Assembly (NCBI RefSeq): GCF_018614195.1
Contig: NZ_JAGGOT010000013.1
Span: forward strand, 124,339 to 188,338
Reading direction: 5' to 3'
Length of the DNA stretch: 64,000 nucleotides
DNA from: Streptomyces sp. ISL-43
Lineage (GTDB): Bacteria > Actinomycetota > Actinomycetes > Streptomycetales > Streptomycetaceae
A program made the translations under genes and the position numbers. Each line of letters opens with the position of its first letter. The stretch's first letter is position 1. Of this stretch, positions 1-6,690 are shown piece by piece. The notes under the pieces are model-generated. The model was not told the DNA's origin, searched no databases, and was given only the letters and a program-made list of their open reading frames with translations.

Positions 1-564
1 GAGCAGGTAGCCGTTGGCGGAGTGGACCTCCACACCCGCGAACCCGGCCTCGACGGCATTGCGGGCGGCGGCGGCGAAATCGGCGATGGCGGACCGGATG
101 TCCTCGGCCGTCATCGCGCGGGGCGTGACGGCGTCGCGCGGTCCTCCCGGAGTGTGCAGCTGCTCGGGGAAGCGTACGGCGGACGGCGCGAGCGGAACGT
201 GCCCGCTGGTGTCGGGGTGGCCGACCCGGCCGCCGTGCTGGAGCTGGACGAACATCCGGCCGCCGGCGGCGCGCACCGCGTCGGTGACCCCGCGCCAGCC
301 TGCGATCTGGGCCGCGGTGTGCAGGGCGGGGATGTTCGGGTAGGTCCGGCCCACGGCGTTCGGAGTGGTGGCCTCGGCGATGATCAGACCGGCGGAGGCC
401 CGCTGGGCGTAGTAGGTGGCCATGAGCTGCCCCGGGACCCCGTCGGCGTCCGCCCGGTTGCGCGTCAGCGGCGCCATGACCAGGCGGTTGGGGAGTTCCA
501 GGCCGCCGAGGCCGGCGGGCTCGAAGAGGCGGGAAGTACCGGGTACCTGCGATGAGTTCGTCAT
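1..564 (-). CDS. Old Yellow Enzyme family alkene reductase (partial, C-terminus outside window)
   Basis: FMN-dependent NAD(P)H:flavin oxidoreductase of the Old Yellow Enzyme family, which typically reduces activated C=C bonds such as enones. The 188 visible residues start MTNSSQVPG, then show the family's LF.P..LG...L.NR.VMAPLTRNRA segment (about residues 13-38), Y.QRASAGLI, the FVQLQHGGR strand with active-site-region residues (about 100-108) and GFAGVEVHSANGYLL at the window edge. The ATG at 564 is chosen because a -10 hexamer ends 6 nt upstream and there is no ribosome binding site, so the mRNA is probably leaderless. It is divergent from a MerR regulator with a shared palindrome between them, so it is likely its target. 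The physiological substrate is unknown. Confidence 0.9.
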   Translation of the reverse strand, partial: MTNSSQVPGTSRLFEPAGLGGLELPNRLVMAPLTRNRADADGVPGQLMATYYAQRASAGLIIAEATTPNAVGRTYPNIPALHTAAQIAGWRGVTDAVRAAGGRMFVQLQHGGRVGHPDTSGHVPLAPSAVRFPEQLHTPGGPRDAVTPRAMTAEDIRSAIADFAAAARNAVEAGFAGVEVHSANGYLL

Positions 565-602
565 GTAAGTAACCTAAAACCTGACACCAATGTCAGATGC
601 AA
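565..602 (-). promoter_or_regulatory. MerR-type promoter/operator between reductase and regulator
   Basis: Reading the minus strand: -35 TTGCAT (602-597), a 20-bp spacer, -10 TAGGTT (576-571), then 6 nt to the ATG at 564. A perfect 6-bp inverted repeat CTGACA-TTGG-TGTCAG (596-581) lies inside the overlong spacer. An operator dyad in a 19-20 bp spacer is the hallmark of promoters that MerR-family activators untwist. Motif assignment is by eye. Confidence 0.6.
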
Positions 603-625
603 GTCCTGAAGTGACGGGGTGGGGC

Positions 626-1018
626 ATGAGAATCGGTGAACTGGCGGCGCGCACCGGAGTCGGCGAGCGTTCGCTCCGGTACTACGAAGAGCAGGGACTG
701 CTGGTCTGCGACCGGACTCCCGGCGGCCACCGCGACTACACGGAGCGTGCGGTGGACCGGGTCATCCGGATCCAGGAGCTCTACGCGGCGGGCCTGCACA
801 GCGCGAAGATCCGCCGGATCCTTCCCTGCATGCGCGATGCGGACGGCGGGCCGAACGTACGAGCCACCCCCGCGCTCGTCGCCGAGCTGAAGACGGAACG
901 GGACCGGATCGACCGGCTGATCGCCGACCTGCTCCGGTCCCGGGAGGTGCTGGACGAGGTCATCGACACGGCGGCGGGTCGCACCACCGCCGGACCGACG
1001 GCCGTCGCCGCGTCCTAG
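626..1018 (+). CDS. MerR family transcriptional regulator
   Basis: DNA-binding regulator of 130 aa. The N-terminus MRIGELAARTGVGERSLRYYEEQGLL is a textbook MerR winged helix-turn-helix (residues 1-70, including the GGHRDYTE wing), followed by a coiled-coil helix rich in Glu/Arg (about 85-115) that should form the dimer. The C-terminal tail is short and has no cluster of cysteines, so it does not look like a metal sensor; the ligand is unknown. An in-frame ATG at 590 exists but would place the start inside the operator, so 626 is preferred. It is divergent from the Old Yellow Enzyme gene. Its TAG overlaps the stop of the convergent downstream gene in a shared CTAG. Confidence 0.9.
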   Translation: MRIGELAARTGVGERSLRYYEEQGLLVCDRTPGGHRDYTERAVDRVIRIQELYAAGLHSAKIRRILPCMRDADGGPNVRATPALVAELKTERDRIDRLIADLLRSREVLDEVIDTAAGRTTAGPTAVAAS

Positions 1019-1452
1019 CCGAGCGGGGCCACTTCGCGGCCCCAGGTCTCCTTGGCCACCACGGCGAAGGAGATGTACCAGGCGACGCCCGCGGTGAAGA
1101 GGCCGAGGAAGCCGCCGGTGTGGCCGAGCGCCGTGCTCCGCGCCAGGTCGCCGAGCGCCAGGAAGAGGAAGGTCAGCGCCAGCGAGACGAAGAGCACCCG
1201 GTGCGCGACGTCCAGTTTCATGGCGGCGATCGACATGTACGCGGTGAAGATGAACCAGGCCACGAGGAACCAGCCGGTCGCCACGTGGGCCTGGTCGGCC
1301 GGCAGCGTCGGGGCGACGAACTTCACGTACGCCGCGAAGGACATCCAGAACGCGCCGTACGAGACGAACGCCGTGGTCCCGAAGGTGTTGCCGCGGCGGA
1401 ACTCCAGCACGCCCGCGACGAACTGCGCGAGGCCGCCGTAGAACAGCGCCAG
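1015..1452 (-). pseudogene. acetate uptake transporter (GPR1/FUN34/YaaH family), N-terminally truncated
   Basis: The readable part begins SLALFYGGLAQFVAG and runs through LEFRRGNTFGTTAF.SYGAFWMSF to the end, about 145 residues. It matches the middle and C-terminal membrane helices of the acetate/succinate permease family. Family members are about 190-210 aa and begin with an NPAPLGL helix, which is missing here. Homology stops exactly where the stop codon of the upstream acyl-CoA dehydrogenase lies (1454-1456), and the same frame upstream reads only as a shadow of that gene. A GTG at 1410 would still give a 131-residue protein lacking the first helices. The simplest reading is a deletion that removed the 5' end. 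If expressed, translation would depend on coupling to the dehydrogenase. Confidence 0.65.
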
Positions 1453-1453
1453 G

Positions 1454-2695
1454 CTAGCCGCGGTACTTCTTGAGTTCCCGGTGTGCCAGCGAGCGCTGGT
1501 GCACCTCGTCCGGCCCGTCCGCCAGCCGCAGCGTCCGCGCCGCCGCCCACAGCTCGGCGAGGGGGAAGTCCTGGCTCACCCCGCCCGCGCCGTGCAGCTG
1601 CACCGCGTCGTCCAGGATCCGCAGGACCGCCCGCGGGGTCGCGATCTTGATGGCCTGGATCTCGGTGTGCGCACCCCGGTTGCCGACCGTGTCCATCAGC
1701 CAGGCCGTCTTCAGCACCAGCAGCCGCAGCTGCTCCACCGTGACCCGGGCGTCCGCGATCCAGTTCTGCACGACGCCCTGCGCGGCCAGCTCCTTGCCGA
1801 AGGCGGTACGTCCCACCGCGCGCCGGCACATCAGCTCGATGGCCCGCTCCGCCATGCCGATGAGCCGCATGCAGTGGTGGATCCGGCCCGGCCCGAGGCG
1901 GGCCTGGGCGATGGCGAAGCCGCCGCCCTCCTCGCCGATCAGGTTCGCCGCAGGGACCCGGGCCCCGTCGAAGACGACCTCCGCGTGGCCGCCGTGGTCG
2001 TGGTCCTCGTACCCGTACACCGTCATCGCGCGCCGGATCTCGACGCCCGGGGTGTCCCGGGGGACCAGGATCATGGACTGCTGGCGCCGAGGGTCGGCCC
2101 CGTCGGGGTCGGTCTTGCCCATGACGATGAAGATCTTGCAGTCCGGGTTCATGGCGCCGGAGATGAACCACTTGCGGCCCGTCACGACGAACTCGTCGCC
2201 GCCGGCCGAGCGCTCGATCCGTGTCTCGATGTTCGTCGCGTCCGAGGAGGCGACGTCGGGCTCGGTCATCGCGAAGGCCGACCGGATCTCACCGGCCAGC
2301 AGCGGCTCCAGCCACTGCTTCTTCTGCTCCTCGTCGCCGAACTGCGCGAGCAGCTCCATGTTCCCGGTGTCAGGGGCCGCGCAGTTCGTCGCCATCGGAG
2401 CCAGGTGCGGGCTGCGGCCGGTGATCTCGGCGAGCGGGGCGTACTGGAGGTTGGTCAGCCCGGCGCCGTGCCCGCCGCCGGGCGCGCCGTGCCCGTCGAC
2501 GAAGAAGAGGTTCCACAGGCCCTGACGGCGCGCCTCGGCCTTCAGTTCACCGAAGACGGCCGGAGTGTCCCAGGGCGAGGCCAGCCGCGCGCGCTGCCCG
2601 GCGGCGACGGGTTCCGCCGGGTAGACGTACTCCTCCATGAACGCGAGCAGCCGCCCGCGCAGTTCCTCGGTCCGGGCGTCGAATGCGAAATCCAT
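1454..2695 (-). CDS. acyl-CoA dehydrogenase family protein (ACAD11-like)
   Basis: FAD enzyme of 413 aa, the usual ACAD length. It has an N-terminal helical domain with a GHGAGLTNLQYAPL-type segment, the FAD-binding strand AFAMTEPDVASSDATNI (about 140-157), KWFISGA at about 175, a beta domain containing PGVEIRR, then a C-terminal helical domain with IAQARLGPGRIHH and QLHGAGGVSQD. The closest family by pattern is the ACAD10/ACAD11 group. The preceding phosphotransferase gene ends 9 nt upstream and a GAGGAG ribosome site precedes the ATG, so the two are an operon. In animals these two domains are fused in one protein that handles 4-hydroxy-acyl substrates; here they are separate. Substrate in this organism is inferred only. 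Confidence 0.9.
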   Translation of the reverse strand: MDFAFDARTEELRGRLLAFMEEYVYPAEPVAAGQRARLASPWDTPAVFGELKAEARRQGLWNLFFVDGHGAPGGGHGAGLTNLQYAPLAEITGRSPHLAPMATNCAAPDTGNMELLAQFGDEEQKKQWLEPLLAGEIRSAFAMTEPDVASSDATNIETRIERSAGGDEFVVTGRKWFISGAMNPDCKIFIVMGKTDPDGADPRRQQSMILVPRDTPGVEIRRAMTVYGYEDHDHGGHAEVVFDGARVPAANLIGEEGGGFAIAQARLGPGRIHHCMRLIGMAERAIELMCRRAVGRTAFGKELAAQGVVQNWIADARVTVEQLRLLVLKTAWLMDTVGNRGAHTEIQAIKIATPRAVLRILDDAVQLHGAGGVSQDFPLAELWAAARTLRLADGPDEVHQRSLAHRELKKYRG

Positions 2696-2704
2696 CGTGG
2701 CTCC

Positions 2705-3748
2705 TCAGCCTTCCTGGAGGGTGGTCAGACCGTGCTCGATGAAGACCGGGACCAGCTCGCCGATCCGGTCGAAGCCCGCGCCGACGGTCTGCCCGAGCGT
2801 GAAGCGGTAGTGGATGCCTTCGAGGATCACCGCGAGCTTGAACCAGGCGAAGGCCGTGTACCAGGCGACCTGTGAGGTGTCCCGGCCCGAGCGGGCCGCG
2901 TACCGCTCGATCAGCTCGGCGGGCGACGGATGGCCGGGGGCGCTGCTGGTCGTGCTCACCGGGGAGTCCGTCAGGCCCAGGTCGGAGCTGTACATCACGA
3001 GCAGCCCGAGGTCGGTCAGCGGATCGCCGAGCGTGGACATCTCCCAGTCCAGCACCGCCCGGATCGTGTCGTCGGGGCCGCCGATCAGCACGTTGTCCAG
3101 CCGGAAGTCCCCGTGCACCACGGTGGGCGCCGGGGAGTCGGGCAGTGCCCGGCCCAGCGCGCCGTGCAGTTCGTCGATCCCGGCGAGCTCCCGCCCCCGG
3201 GAGGCCGCGAGCTGCTTGCCCCACCGGCGCAGCTGCCGGTCCAGGAAGCCCTCGGGCCGGCCGAAGTCGCCCAGGCCCACCGCGTCCGGGTTCACCGCGT
3301 GCAGTTCGACCAGGGTGTCCACGAGGCCCAGTACCGCCCGCCGGGTCCGCTCGGGGCCGAGCGCGGCCAGCTGGCCCGCCGTGCGGAACGGCACCCCGTC
3401 CACGAACTCCATCACGTAGAACGGCGCGCCCAGCACCGCCTCGTCCTCGCACAGCAGCAACGGCTCGGGCACCGGCACCGCCGTGCCGTGCAGCGCGGCG
3501 ATGACCCGGTACTCGCGCCGCATGTCGTGCGCGGTGGCCAGTACGTGCCCCAGCGGCGGCCGGCGCACCACCCAGCGGGAGTGCCCGTCGCTCACCTCGT
3601 ACGTGAGGTTCGAGCGGCCGCCTTCGATCAGCCGGCCGGTCAGCGGCCCGGCCACGAGTCCCGGCCGCGCCCGGTCGAGATGACCGCGCAGCCGCTCCGG
3701 ATCGAGTCCTCGCGGGCCGGCCGGGGCCGGGCCTTGGGCTGAGGTCAT
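2705..3748 (-). CDS. phosphotransferase family protein (APH/choline-kinase fold, ACAD10/11-type)
   Basis: Kinase-like protein of 347 aa with the aminoglycoside-phosphotransferase fold. It shows a glycine-rich GGRSNLTYEVSDG loop (about 43-55), the VVRRPP lysine/arginine strand, the catalytic loop VVHGDFRLDNVLIGG (about 210-224) and the metal-binding VLDWEMSTLGDPLTDLG (about 232-248). This variant sits beside acyl-CoA dehydrogenases and corresponds to the N-terminal kinase domain of mammalian ACAD10/11. It is not expected to be an antibiotic-resistance enzyme. It is first in an operon with the acyl-CoA dehydrogenase downstream. A TetR-type palindrome lies about 50 nt upstream of its ATG. Confidence 0.88.
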   Translation of the reverse strand: MTSAQGPAPAGPRGLDPERLRGHLDRARPGLVAGPLTGRLIEGGRSNLTYEVSDGHSRWVVRRPPLGHVLATAHDMRREYRVIAALHGTAVPVPEPLLLCEDEAVLGAPFYVMEFVDGVPFRTAGQLAALGPERTRRAVLGLVDTLVELHAVNPDAVGLGDFGRPEGFLDRQLRRWGKQLAASRGRELAGIDELHGALGRALPDSPAPTVVHGDFRLDNVLIGGPDDTIRAVLDWEMSTLGDPLTDLGLLVMYSSDLGLTDSPVSTTSSAPGHPSPAELIERYAARSGRDTSQVAWYTAFAWFKLAVILEGIHYRFTLGQTVGAGFDRIGELVPVFIEHGLTTLQEG

Positions 3749-3799
3749 GGTGCGCGCCTCCGTACGGAGTTGACGACGACGAAACGAACGCCCCCCATC

Positions 3800-3817
3800 A
3801 TGCCGACCAGTCGGTAT
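3800..3817. promoter_or_regulatory. TetR-type palindromic operator
   Basis: ATGCCGAC-CA-GTCGGTAT, two 8-bp half-sites with one mismatch. ACCGACxxGTCGGT-like palindromes are typical binding sites of actinobacterial TetR regulators of fatty-acid genes. It lies in the 5' region of the phosphotransferase/acyl-CoA dehydrogenase operon. No tetR gene is visible in the window. Confidence 0.5.
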
Positions 3818-3874
3818 GTCGTCCAGTAGGCGGGAGGAACGGAAGGGAAAAGAGACGGCGGGGGAGGAGGAGCG

Positions 3875-3900
3875 CGGGCCGGGGGGCCCCCCTCCGGCCC
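3875..3900 (-). terminator. possible terminator after the MBL-fold gene
   Basis: An imperfect GC-only hairpin (GGGCCGG...CCGGCCC) directly downstream of the minus-strand stop at 3908, in a purine-rich 159-nt gap. There is no U-tract. Confidence 0.35.
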
Positions 3901-3907
3901 GCCGGCA

Positions 3908-4819
3908 TCAGGCGTGGCAGAGGATCGGCGTCCCGCCGTTCATCACCGTCATGTCCCGCAGCACCGCCAGGATGTCCAGCGGGACGCCCTCGGGCTCCCC
4001 GGCCAGCTCCGCGTACGCCCGGTGCAGGTTCGCCACCAGCCGCTCGCTCTCCCGCCAGGCGGCGAACTCGCCGAGATCGGCCTGCCGGGCCGCCTCCAGC
4101 GGGGTCAGCCCCTTCTCCCTGCCCTCCCGGGCGAGCTCCGCGACGTACCGCAGATAGCGCTCGGTGGCCCCGTACGCCTCGGGGCCGGTCAGCGGCCCGT
4201 GTCCCGGTACGACCGTCTCCGCGCCCAGCGAACGCAGCAGCTCCAGGGCCCGCAGCGACCCGGCCAGGGAGCCCATCGCCAGGAACGGCGTGCCCTCCGC
4301 GAAGACCAGGTCCCCGGTGAACACGATCCGCTGCCGGGGCAGCCACACGATCGAGTCGCCCGTGGTGTGCGCGGCACCGGGGTGGATGACCTGCACCTCG
4401 CTCTCCCCGACGTGCAGCGTCATCCGGTCGCTGTACGTCAGGTCGGGCGCGGTGATGTCTATCGCGCCGAAGTCGGTCGCCGGCCAGATCGTCTCCAGCT
4501 GGTGCCCGGCGGCGAGCTGCTCGGACCGCGCGTTGTCGTGCCCCAGGATCAGCGCCTCGGGGGCGAACACGCCGTTGCCGTAGGTGTGGTCCCCGTGGTG
4601 GTGGGTGTTGACCACGGTGCGGGGGAGCGGCGCCCCGGCGGCCAGCACGGCCGCGCGCAGGGCCAGCGCCCGCCGCTCGGTGGCGGCCGTGTCGACGAGC
4701 AGGGTCCGGCCGCCGCCGGTGACGAAGCCGGCGTTGTTCAGGCACCAGCCGCCGTCGGGCTGCACGTAGGCGTACACCCCGTCGGCGGGCTGGACGAGAT
4801 ACGGCTCTTCTACGGGCAT
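3908..4819 (-). CDS. MBL fold metallo-hydrolase
   Basis: Zinc-dependent hydrolase of the metallo-beta-lactamase superfamily, 303 aa from the ATG at 4819. That start has GGGGAG about 9 nt upstream; an in-frame ATG at 4858 would add 13 residues. The signature metal ligands are visible: NTHHHGDHTYGNG (HxHxDH), HPGAAHTTGD (third His), FTGDLVF (bridging Asp) and VPGHGPL (last His). There is no signal peptide, so it should be cytoplasmic. The Cys/loop pattern is not diagnostic of glyoxalase II, quinone-degrading or RNA-processing subfamilies, so the substrate is unknown. Confidence 0.88.
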   Translation of the reverse strand: MPVEEPYLVQPADGVYAYVQPDGGWCLNNAGFVTGGGRTLLVDTAATERRALALRAAVLAAGAPLPRTVVNTHHHGDHTYGNGVFAPEALILGHDNARSEQLAAGHQLETIWPATDFGAIDITAPDLTYSDRMTLHVGESEVQVIHPGAAHTTGDSIVWLPRQRIVFTGDLVFAEGTPFLAMGSLAGSLRALELLRSLGAETVVPGHGPLTGPEAYGATERYLRYVAELAREGREKGLTPLEAARQADLGEFAAWRESERLVANLHRAYAELAGEPEGVPLDILAVLRDMTVMNGGTPILCHA

Positions 4820-4907
4820 CTGCGCGCTCCCCGGGTCGCTGTGACGGGCTGTCGGCATCCTGCCAGTCGTGGCGGCCCGGGGGGAGGGGGGTTGTCCGTG
4901 CGGCCGG

Positions 4908-5210
4908 TCAGTGGTCGTCGTAGTGCCCGTCGTGCGCGGCGTGCCGGTGTCCGTCGTGCAAGTAGTCGAGGTGGTCGCCGTGCCGGACGGAGCCGTGCCC
5001 GCAGTCCGCTCCGTGCGCGTGCTCGTGGGCCCCGTGCGCGGTGTGCGTCGCGGGCTCGCATTCGTCCCAGTGCCCGGAGTGCTCGCGGTGCAGATGGCCG
5101 TCGTGCGCGTAGTCGAGGTGGTCGCCGTGATCGACCGCCGTGTGCCCGCAGTCGGGGCCGTGGGCGTGCGCGTGCTCGTGCGCGGGGTGCTCTTGGTGCA
5201 GGGTCGTCAT
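4908..5210 (-). CDS. histidine-rich metal-binding protein with internal duplication
   Basis: A 100-residue protein with 28 histidines, several Asp/Glu and three Cys. It is built from two similar halves: HAHGPDCGHTAVDHGDHLDY... and HAHGADCGHGSVRHGDHLDY..., each continuing with .HDGH.H..H.GH. Such composition is typical of zinc, nickel or copper storage and chaperone proteins. There is no signal peptide or membrane segment. On the minus strand a TAGCCT -10 hexamer (5223-5218) ends 7 nt before the ATG, so the transcript is probably leaderless. Similar proteins occur in other streptomycetes, usually unnamed. Which metal it binds is not readable from the sequence. Confidence 0.75.
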   Translation of the reverse strand: MTTLHQEHPAHEHAHAHGPDCGHTAVDHGDHLDYAHDGHLHREHSGHWDECEPATHTAHGAHEHAHGADCGHGSVRHGDHLDYLHDGHRHAAHDGHYDDH

Positions 5211-5302
5211 GCCGCCGAGGCTAGTGCGGATCGACCCGGATGACCCGTTGTGTCCCGGTGCGCGCCGGGGTGGCGCGTAAGGCGGACCATCGTCTCGTCG
5301 GA

Positions 5303-5665
5303 TCAGACGATGACCGCCATCGCGAAGACGGCCAGGGCCACCGTGCACGCCGTCACCGCCAGCGCCGCACGCGGTGCCAGCCCGGCCGGCCGGGCCGCCG
5401 CCAGCTCCCCCATCCGCCGGTGCGAGACCCACAGGAACGCCGACCAGACCAGCGCGATCACCGCGATCCCGGTGACCTCCACCAGGGAGCCCGACCCGTG
5501 CAGCGCCTGGCGCAGCGCCAGTACCGCCGTCACCGCGCACGACAGCGTCGTACGCCGCCACGCGAGCCGGGTCCGCTCCGGCTGCAGCCCCGCGTCGCGG
5601 AGGTCGTCACGGTCACCGCCACCGCCGAGGCCACCGGCGTCGGCGCCCGCTCCCGGGGTGCTCAC
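5303..5665 (-). CDS. DUF202 family membrane protein
   Basis: A 120-residue protein. After a Gly/Asp-rich N-terminus comes the DUF202 signature LQPERTRLAWRRTTLS (about 27-42), then three hydrophobic segments (roughly 44-58, 65-83 and 96-119). The GTG start at 5665 overlaps the TGA of the preceding gene as GTGA, so the two are translationally coupled. The function of DUF202 proteins is not established; paired DUF202/YidH genes are common in actinobacteria. Confidence 0.82.
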   Translation of the reverse strand: MSTPGAGADAGGLGGGGDRDDLRDAGLQPERTRLAWRRTTLSCAVTAVLALRQALHGSGSLVEVTGIAVIALVWSAFLWVSHRRMGELAAARPAGLAPRAALAVTACTVALAVFAMAVIV

Positions 5666-6060
5666 CGTCCCTTCGTCCAGCCCAGCAGCACGACCACGAG
5701 CATCGCCACCGCGACCAGCCCCACCCCCAGGCTCAGCACCACCGGGAACCGGGACAGCGGCAGGTCCTCGCCGCGTCGCATCGCCCGCTCGCACCGCACC
5801 CAGTGGTTCACCGCCCGCAACGCGCAGGCCGCGCCCACCGCGAGCAGCGCGAAGGCCATCCCGACCCGCACCGCCCACCGCAGGTCGGGCAGGAACTGGT
5901 CCACGGCGAAACCGCCGCCGACCAGGGCCAGCGCGGTCCGGATCCAGGCCAGGAAGGTCCGTTCGTTGGCCAGCGAGAAGCGGTAGTCGGGGGTCTCGCC
6001 CTCGTCCCGCACCCGCGCCGGTGCGAACCACAGCCGTACGTCCTTGACGAAGTCGATCAC
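5662..6060 (-). CDS. YidH/DUF202 family membrane protein
   Basis: A 132-residue protein with the motif RFSLANERTFLAWIRTALAL (about 27-46) that defines the YidH branch of DUF202, and three hydrophobic spans (about 37-55, 62-82 and 104-127). It starts with GTG at 6060 overlapping the Nudix stop (GTGA) and ends by overlapping the next DUF202 gene the same way. It is the middle gene of a three-gene operon. No biochemical role is known for the family. Confidence 0.85.
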   Translation of the reverse strand: MIDFVKDVRLWFAPARVRDEGETPDYRFSLANERTFLAWIRTALALVGGGFAVDQFLPDLRWAVRVGMAFALLAVGAACALRAVNHWVRCERAMRRGEDLPLSRFPVVLSLGVGLVAVAMLVVVLLGWTKGR

Positions 6061-6608
6061 CCGCCCAATCTACTGGCGGCCCGGCCTACCGGCCCCCCCG
6101 GCCGGAACTCCCGCAGCCTCCGGTAGGCCTCCAGGCCGTCCGGCACCCAGGGCCAGGAGCCGTCCGCGACCCGCCGCGCCACCTCCTCCTCCGGGAGCCA
6201 CGCGTGCCAGGCCACCTCCGAGGCCTGCGGCCGGACCGGAAGTTCGCAGCGGACCTCGTGCACGAAGGACCACCATGCCCCGCCCGGACCCTCGTACAGG
6301 AACTTGAACAGAGGCTCGGGCGCCGCCAGTCCGGCCACCCCCAGCTCCTCTTCCGCTTCCCGCAGGGCGGCCTGCGCGTAGCTCTCGCCGGCGCTGACCA
6401 CCCCGCCCACGAACATGTCGTAGTACGAGGGGAAGACCAGCTTCGACGCGGTCCGCCGGTGCGTGAAGATCCGCCCCCGCGCGTCCCTGGCCAGTACGAA
6501 CACGCACCGGTGGACGAGCCCGGCCGCGTACACGTCCCCGCGCCGCGCCCGCCCCGTCACCCGGTCGTCCCGGTCCACCACGTCCAGTACCTCGTCGGCC
6601 GCGCTCAT
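6057..6608 (-). CDS. Nudix hydrolase
   Basis: A 183-residue Nudix-fold pyrophosphohydrolase. The Nudix box is intact (about residues 69-91): GGVVSAGESY then AQAALREAEEELGV, with the REUXEEXGU metal-binding helix. The surrounding sequence (DEVLDVVDRDD..., HRCVFVLA, FPSYYDMFVGG) resembles the isopentenyl-diphosphate isomerase-like branch, YfcD-type. However, the isomerase cysteine/histidine pattern is not clear, so hydrolase is the safer name. It is first gene of an operon with two DUF202 membrane proteins, linked by 4-nt GTGA overlaps. Confidence 0.87.
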   Translation of the reverse strand: MSAADEVLDVVDRDDRVTGRARRGDVYAAGLVHRCVFVLARDARGRIFTHRRTASKLVFPSYYDMFVGGVVSAGESYAQAALREAEEELGVAGLAAPEPLFKFLYEGPGGAWWSFVHEVRCELPVRPQASEVAWHAWLPEEEVARRVADGSWPWVPDGLEAYRRLREFRPGGPVGRAASRLGG

Positions 6609-6690
6609 GCCTTGGTCCCTCCGCTCCTGTTGACTGGTTACCGCTCCGTAGCAAAGGATCGCCTCCACCACCGACGGAGGACGGGTTCGC

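Noticed and set aside
2705..3748. Aminoglycoside resistance gene
   Set aside because: The fold is shared, but sequence and the adjacent acyl-CoA dehydrogenase place it with ACAD10/11-type kinases.
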